A DNA stretch of 25,828 nt from Bacteroidales bacterium (GTDB lineage: Bacteria > Bacteroidota > Bacteroidia > Bacteroidales > JAGOPY01): contig DAOWEV010000040.1 of assembly GCA_030638325.1 (NCBI GenBank), positions 1 through 25,828 on the forward strand, written 5' to 3'. Shown piece by piece: positions 21,802 to 25,828 of the stretch. The notes beneath the pieces were generated by a model. It ran no database searches. It saw only the letters and a program-made list of their open reading frames with translations, and was not told the DNA's origin. The position numbers and the translations under genes were made by a program. The stretch's first letter is position 1; each line of letters opens with the position of its first letter.

Positions 21802-24018
21802 GTTTTCATTAATCACAAACCTTACCCCCGCGTAGATCCTGATCCCCACCAGCGGTCCCCAGATATCGGAAGCGTCAAAATATGGACCAAAGGGATCATC
21901 AGCGGCAATGATCGGGTCTTCCTGGGTATAATTAGTCAGGTTTTCACCCCCGACATACAATTCCCATCTTTTAAAGTATTTGATGACCTGGGCATTCAGG
22001 ATGGTATAAAATGGTGATTCAGCCGGTCTCTTGTAAGGCTCAGGATTCCCGGCCGTAGAAGGTATCCTGGAGGGGCCATTGAACTGTGCAGTGAAATCAA
22101 ACTGCCATTTCTTCATCCGGGTCATATAAGAAAGTGTAAACAGTCCCTTATACTTAGGTGTCAGCGCCTCTCTCATCAGTTCATGGTCAATGGTCATCAT
22201 TACATCATTGATCCTGAAAGCTGCAACAACATCCAGCCTTGGAAGGAGTTCATATTTTGCCTCGATCTGGAGATTATTGGAATAAGATGTCCCGTCCAGG
22301 TTATAAATATAAATTTTTGAATTATCCTGTTCTTTATCAATGATGGCCTGATTTACAAAATGAGTACGGTAAAACTCCACATTAATACTCAACTCCCTTC
22401 CAAGTATATCAACATATTGCGTTAAATTAACTCCGTAATTCCAGGCTTCCTCCATCCTCAGGCTTTCAGTAAATACAATTTGTCTTGAGCTTGCCAGCAA
22501 AGAGATATTTTCAGCAATGACATTGGGCGTCCGGTATCCCTTGCCAGCGGAGGCTCTCAGGAAGGTTTTTTTGGTAATATCCAGCTTAAAATGAATGCGT
22601 GGCGTCAGAAGCAGTCCATACAAATTGTGATAATCTGCCCTGAGGCCTAACAGTACAGTGAATTTTTCGGGCTTCACATAAGTATACTCAAAAAACGCCC
22701 CGGGAACACTTTCTAAACGTGTAAAGACGCTGTCGTTCAGGATTTCGTTGTATTGGTCATACAGATAGCTGATCCCCGTTGTATAGGTATGGCTGGTATT
22801 CCCAATATATGACTGAAGCATCAGGTTTCCATAATAGTTCCATTCACGGGCATTGTAATTTGTCATACCAAAATAAGAGGTCATATCATGGTAGATGAAG
22901 GAATTGATAAAACCTATATTGGTATTTGGCCTGTTCAGAAACCGGGCTGTTTTAGCAAAGGCTTCCATACGGTCGGTGTTGATATTTGTTCCGTAAGGAT
23001 TTTCCGGGATACGTTCTTTATCCTTATTAAAGTCGAGCTGGCCACCGGTCCTGTTCTCATGCAGATATTTGATCCCGAATTGGGCATGCCAGTTTTTGCC
23101 GTCTTCATATTTCCAGCGGTTAAAAAGATTATACTGGCTGACCAATGGTATATCCAGGAATGAATCTCCGTTATTATCGATCTTTCGCGAGTTGTTTTCT
23201 GCATGCATAAACAAGGCAGTACTCCACTGCTCGTTGACTTTGATTGAACTGTTGATATTCCCCTCCACTTTGCCGAGAGAATTAGCATAGGCATTCAGGA
23301 AAAATTTTTCTTTTGGATCCGGTTTTTTATATTCAATATTGATCTGCCCGGTGATGGATTCATACCCGTTCTTCACGGAGGCCGTTCCTTTTGAAACCTG
23401 GATGGATTCCATCCAGGAGCCGGGCACGTATGCAAAGCCAAAAGAAGTTCCGAGGCCCCTCAGGTTCGGGATATTTTCAGTCAGTATCTGGCTATACCTG
23501 CCGGAGAGCCCAAGCAATTTTATGTGTTTTGCACCTGATACTGCGTCACTGTATGATACATCCACCGAAGCATTGGTTTCAAAACTTTCAGACAAATTAC
23601 AGCAGGCAGCTTTTCTCAGCTCCCCAAGAGTGATCTTTTGGGTGAGTATGGGATCTGTCCTGGAGATATGTGTGCCGGCAGCCCGGTCTGCAATCACAAC
23701 TTCCTTTAAAGATCGATTTATTGACAGAACAATAGCGAGCATCTCATTCTCATTATTGACGTCAAGTGTATCATTCTTATAACCGATAAAACTGAATACC
23801 AGGGAGAAATTATCTTCAGGCTGATCCAGGTGAAATTGGCCGTCAGCATCACTTGCAGTACCAATAGAAGTGCCGGCCCAATAAATATTGACACCCGGCA
23901 ACGGCATTTTACTTTCCTGGTCATCGAGTTCATAAACATGACCATGAACGTGTTGTGATATGCCTGTACTATATAATAACAGCCCTATGAACAGGGGCAA
24001 TATTTTGATATATGTCAT
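21799..24018 (-). CDS. TonB-dependent outer-membrane receptor, probably metal-related
   Basis: A 739-residue outer-membrane transporter. A signal peptide (1-21) is followed by a carboxypeptidase-regulatory-like domain (about 24-100), a plug domain (about 105-235) and a beta-barrel ending in an aromatic-rich strand (IRIYAGVRFVINEN). Alternating histidines H23, H25 and H27 begin the mature protein, and a vicinal cysteine pair C139/C140 (RKAACCNLSESF) sits at the start of the plug. Together with neighbours that carry HMA and Cys-rich motifs, this suggests copper or another soft metal, or a metallophore, as cargo; that is inference. No SusD partner is present. The stop codon TAA lies inside the target duplication of a MITE-like element. 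Confidence 0.88.
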   Translation of the reverse strand: MTYIKILPLFIGLLLYSTGISQHVHGHVYELDDQESKMPLPGVNIYWAGTSIGTASDADGQFHLDQPEDNFSLVFSFIGYKNDTLDVNNENEMLAIVLSINRSLKEVVIADRAAGTHISRTDPILTQKITLGELRKAACCNLSESFETNASVDVSYSDAVSGAKHIKLLGLSGRYSQILTENIPNLRGLGTSFGFAYVPGSWMESIQVSKGTASVKNGYESITGQINIEYKKPDPKEKFFLNAYANSLGKVEGNINSSIKVNEQWSTALFMHAENNSRKIDNNGDSFLDIPLVSQYNLFNRWKYEDGKNWHAQFGIKYLHENRTGGQLDFNKDKERIPENPYGTNINTDRMEAFAKTARFLNRPNTNIGFINSFIYHDMTSYFGMTNYNAREWNYYGNLMLQSYIGNTSHTYTTGISYLYDQYNEILNDSVFTRLESVPGAFFEYTYVKPEKFTVLLGLRADYHNLYGLLLTPRIHFKLDITKKTFLRASAGKGYRTPNVIAENISLLASSRQIVFTESLRMEEAWNYGVNLTQYVDILGRELSINVEFYRTHFVNQAIIDKEQDNSKIYIYNLDGTSYSNNLQIEAKYELLPRLDVVAAFRINDVMMTIDHELMREALTPKYKGLFTLSYMTRMKKWQFDFTAQFNGPSRIPSTAGNPEPYKRPAESPFYTILNAQVIKYFKRWELYVGGENLTNYTQEDPIIAADDPFGPYFDASDIWGPLVGIRIYAGVRFVINEN

Positions 24019-24144
24019 ATGAAATAAATTTAGATTATGGGTTAATTCAATAATAATTATTCATTTACCCATTACATTGGTTTCACCGGAAATTTGAATT
24101 TTACCGTACCAACGCAGTAATATGGATAATGAAGATTGGATGAA

Positions 24145-24648
24145 TTAAGCTGAAGGGGGGGGTATTTTTGCCTGGTGATATGCCAGTATCATTTCCTTCC
24201 CGAATAGTGGCGGAGGGAGATTATTATATAAATAGTTTTCTTTTACAAATGTATGATTATCATGATATGAAAGCTCCTCACTGCTTATCAGTCTAACGAA
24301 GGCTATGACAAACTTCAATGAGATCTTTTCCAGCGGAAGATTAAAAATATGCTGAAGCCTCACGAAAACACCGGAAGTGCTGCAGCAATCACCGGCCTGG
24401 CATGACCTGGCAGATTTTTCAACAGGATGGGAACAACACTTTTCTGCTGGAGTATCCTTTTCAGTATGACAGGAGATTTCTGCCGCATCCTGATGATGGT
24501 CGCTGCAATCAAAATTTTCAACTAACAAGGAAGTTTCAACCACTTCAGAACAACCACAAAAATGCTCGTAAATGGAAAATCCACCGGTAGTGACAACCAA
24601 CATTATTGCCAGAACTATTGCACTTATTTTATACACTTCCTTGAGCAT
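24145..24648 (-). CDS. HYC_CC_PP family protein, Cys-rich
   Basis: First gene of the metal-linked operon. From the ATG at 24648 it encodes 167 residues: a membrane or signal segment (about 6-25), then nine cysteines (C31, C33, C48, C60, C71/C72, C83, C88/C89), several histidines, and a C-terminal part with LPPPLFG (144-150) and PPP near the end. The pattern fits the Bacteroidota HYC_CC_PP family, here with HFCGC in place of HYC, as far as I can recall it. The function is unknown, but such genes sit beside TonB receptors and HMA proteins. A start at 24696 is possible but would add sequence without function and cover a palindrome. A run of eight G/C bases (24155-24162) encodes the last prolines. 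Confidence 0.72.
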   Translation of the reverse strand: MLKEVYKISAIVLAIMLVVTTGGFSIYEHFCGCSEVVETSLLVENFDCSDHHQDAAEISCHTEKDTPAEKCCSHPVEKSARSCQAGDCCSTSGVFVRLQHIFNLPLEKISLKFVIAFVRLISSEELSYHDNHTFVKENYLYNNLPPPLFGKEMILAYHQAKIPPPSA

Positions 24649-24665
24649 TGAGCCGTTTATTCTAA

Positions 24666-24679
24666 TTTCGCTTGCGAAA
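24666..24679. promoter_or_regulatory. small palindrome upstream of the metal-linked operon
   Basis: TTTCGC-TT-GCGAAA is a perfect 6-bp dyad 17 bases before the ATG at 24648. It overlaps a near-match to the -7 element on the minus strand (TATTTTCG, 24675-24682). Its position suits an operator for a repressor; this is inference only. Confidence 0.25.
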
Positions 24680-24743
24680 ATACTAATGATAAGCATATAA
24701 AACGAGGATTTTTTTGTTAATGATTTGTTAATCTTTATGGGGG

Positions 24744-24827
24744 GTACTGATTGCTGAATGCTTGATTCTGACTACTGACTGCTCTCTGCTACTTCCCAAC
24801 TTAACACTTAATCTCTTAATTATTTAA
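24744..24827. repeat. 7-bp periodic array, two word blocks
   Basis: About twelve units of 7 bp. The first block uses ctga words (gtactga, ttgctga, attctga, ctactga) and drifts into a second block of cttaa words (cttaaca, cttaatc, tcttaat, tatttaa). It lies between the divergent metal-linked operon and the crotonase gene. Some units are poor matches. Confidence 0.5.
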
Positions 24828-24857
24828 AATGATAGCATGTATTTAAAAGGATTTTTA

Positions 24858-24865
24858 TACATTTG
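24858..24865 (+). promoter_or_regulatory. candidate -7 element of the crotonase operon
   Basis: TACATTTG matches TAnnTTTG exactly, 26 bases before the ATG at 24892. The -33 position shows only catg. Confidence 0.45.
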
Positions 24866-24891
24866 GCTCTCAAAAATCTAATTGGAGAATT

Positions 24892-25659
24892 ATGGATTAT
24901 AAGATACTAAATATTGAAGTTTCAGATGGCATAGCAATTACCAGGATCAGCCGTCCTGAGGCATTAAATGCCCTGAATGCCAGATTTTTTGATGAGATGG
25001 ACCAGGCCATTGGGGAAATATCGGATAACCAGGATATAAAAGTGATGCTGATAACCGGTGAAGGTAAAGCTTTTGTTGCGGGGGCTGATATTGCCGAGAT
25101 GGCAGACATGACACAAGAGCAGGGAAGATTGTTTGGGCAGCGGGGACAGCGCACATTTCGCAGCCTGGAGAAAATGGGAAAACCAATAATTGCAGCCGTT
25201 AACGGCTTTGCTTTGGGGGGTGGACTGGAACTAGCCATGGCATGTGATTTCAGGATCGCCAGTGAAAAGGCAAAATTCGGACAGCCTGAGGTGAGCCTGG
25301 GTATGATCCCGGGATATGCCGGAACGCAAAGATTGCCACGCCTGGTTGGCCTTGGAGATGCATTGTTCCTGCTCATGTCAGGTGAAATGATCGGAGCGCA
25401 GGATGCACTCAGGATAGGCCTTATTCAGAAAGTTACAGAGCCGGAAACCTTGCTGGAGGAAAGTCTGAAGATCGCCCGGATCATTGCGTCAAAAGGACCT
25501 AAAGCAGTCCGGAAAGTGAAATATGTTACCCGTCAGGGAATAACTATGGATTTTGATGATGCCTCCGAAATGGAATCCGACTATTTCGGATCACAATTTA
25601 AAGGAGAAGGAGAAGAAGGCATGAAAGCCTTCCTTGAAAAAAGGAAGCCGGAATGGTAG
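24892..25659 (+). CDS. enoyl-CoA hydratase / crotonase
   Basis: Hydrates trans-2-enoyl-CoA to 3-hydroxyacyl-CoA in fatty-acid or butyrate-type metabolism. The 255-residue protein has the oxyanion-hole segment AGADIAEM (63-70) with the backbone donor region GGGLEL (109-114). Both catalytic glutamates are present, E113 and E133, 20 residues apart as in rat crotonase E144/E164. The sequence FGQPEVSLGMIPGYAGTQRLPRLVG is close to short-chain enoyl-CoA hydratases. A 3-hydroxyacyl-CoA dehydrogenase gene starts 51 bp downstream and would use its product, so the pair forms a pathway unit. Whether it acts in degradation or in synthesis of butyryl-CoA cannot be decided here. Confidence 0.92.
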   Translation: MDYKILNIEVSDGIAITRISRPEALNALNARFFDEMDQAIGEISDNQDIKVMLITGEGKAFVAGADIAEMADMTQEQGRLFGQRGQRTFRSLEKMGKPIIAAVNGFALGGGLELAMACDFRIASEKAKFGQPEVSLGMIPGYAGTQRLPRLVGLGDALFLLMSGEMIGAQDALRIGLIQKVTEPETLLEESLKIARIIASKGPKAVRKVKYVTRQGITMDFDDASEMESDYFGSQFKGEGEEGMKAFLEKRKPEW

Positions 25660-25666
25660 ATAAATC

Positions 25667-25701
25667 AGGAATTAATAATTAGAAATTAATAATAAAAAAT
25701 T
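25667..25701. repeat. 7-bp tandem array (nnnaatt) between two pathway genes
   Basis: Five AT-rich 7-mers (aggaatt, aataatt, agaaatt, aataata, aaaaatt) fill most of the 51-bp gap between the crotonase stop and the next ATG. Confidence 0.5.
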
Positions 25702-25710
25702 TTAGTATTC

Positions 25711-25828
25711 ATGAATTACGAAGAGAGACTTGAAAATGTATCTGTGCTGGGTGCAGCGGGCAAAATGGGTTCCGGCATCCTGCTGCTTACGGCGGTAGAG
25801 ATGGCAGACCTGAGCCTGCAGCGAGGTA
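25711..25828 (+). CDS. 3-hydroxyacyl-CoA dehydrogenase, NAD-binding, 5' part
   Basis: The gene runs off the right edge after 39 codons. The N-terminus MNYEERLENVSVLGAAGKMG ends in a Rossmann nucleotide-binding loop (VLGAAGKMGSGI) like the V-x-G-x-G-x-M-G-x-G-I of 3-hydroxyacyl-CoA dehydrogenases. Following a crotonase gene in the same direction, this is the expected partner that oxidises 3-hydroxyacyl-CoA with NAD. Too little is present to separate it from other Rossmann dehydrogenases by sequence alone. Confidence 0.65.
   Translation, partial: MNYEERLENVSVLGAAGKMGSGILLLTAVEMADLSLQRG

Noticed and set aside
21742..22017. Plus-strand open frame opposite the receptor gene end
   Set aside because: It runs through the MITE and antisense to a well-supported receptor gene, with no protein-family resemblance.
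24649..24696. Upstream start for the HYC_CC_PP protein
   Set aside because: It adds 16 residues before the natural signal segment and covers the promoter-like dyad.

Overview
The window looks like a chromosomal segment of a Bacteroidota bacterium, most likely Bacteroidales or a close relative. The signs are an acpP-fabF-rnc operon, a SusB-like GH97 lipoprotein, a type IX secretion (T9SS) sorting domain on an M1 peptidase, IPExxxVDY and HYC_CC_PP family proteins, and several intergenic matches to the Bacteroidota promoter pattern (TTTG about 19 nt before TAnnTTTG). No phage, integrase, rRNA, tRNA or CRISPR was seen. Gene content is mostly housekeeping, and the unusual material lies between the genes.

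Layout. 1-2492 (+): thymidine kinase, exported cyclophilin, pheS. 2497-6684 (-): IPExxxVDY protein, GH97 lipoprotein, and a secreted beta-propeller/transglutaminase protein. 6747-9004 (-): rnc, fabF and acpP (transcribed acpP first). 9364-9936 (+): purN. 10052-12108 (-): nitroreductase and pgi. 12379-14530 (+): an RprX/RprY-like sensor kinase and response regulator. 14574-18959 (-): serine hydrolase, AlkD-like DNA glycosylase, and an M1 aminopeptidase with a T9SS tail. 19096-21123 (+): an efflux-type periplasmic adaptor and tsaB. 21273-24648 (-): a metal-linked operon of HYC_CC_PP protein, TonB-dependent receptor and HMA-domain protein. 24892-25828 (+): a crotonase and the start of a 3-hydroxyacyl-CoA dehydrogenase, a beta-oxidation-type pair.

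Four intergenic structures stand out. (1) At least ten short degenerate tandem arrays with a period of exactly 7 or 8 bp and different words lie at gene borders; two run up to or into stop codons. (2) A 30-bp perfect palindrome occurs twice: once as a hairpin between convergent genes, and once in frame as the last ten codons of the histidine kinase. (3) A 141-bp MITE-like element flanked by a 6-bp direct repeat splits the metal operon exactly at the receptor stop codon. (4) A strong intrinsic-terminator hairpin with conserved-looking upstream sequence precedes pgi on the minus strand and suggests a small RNA or attenuator.
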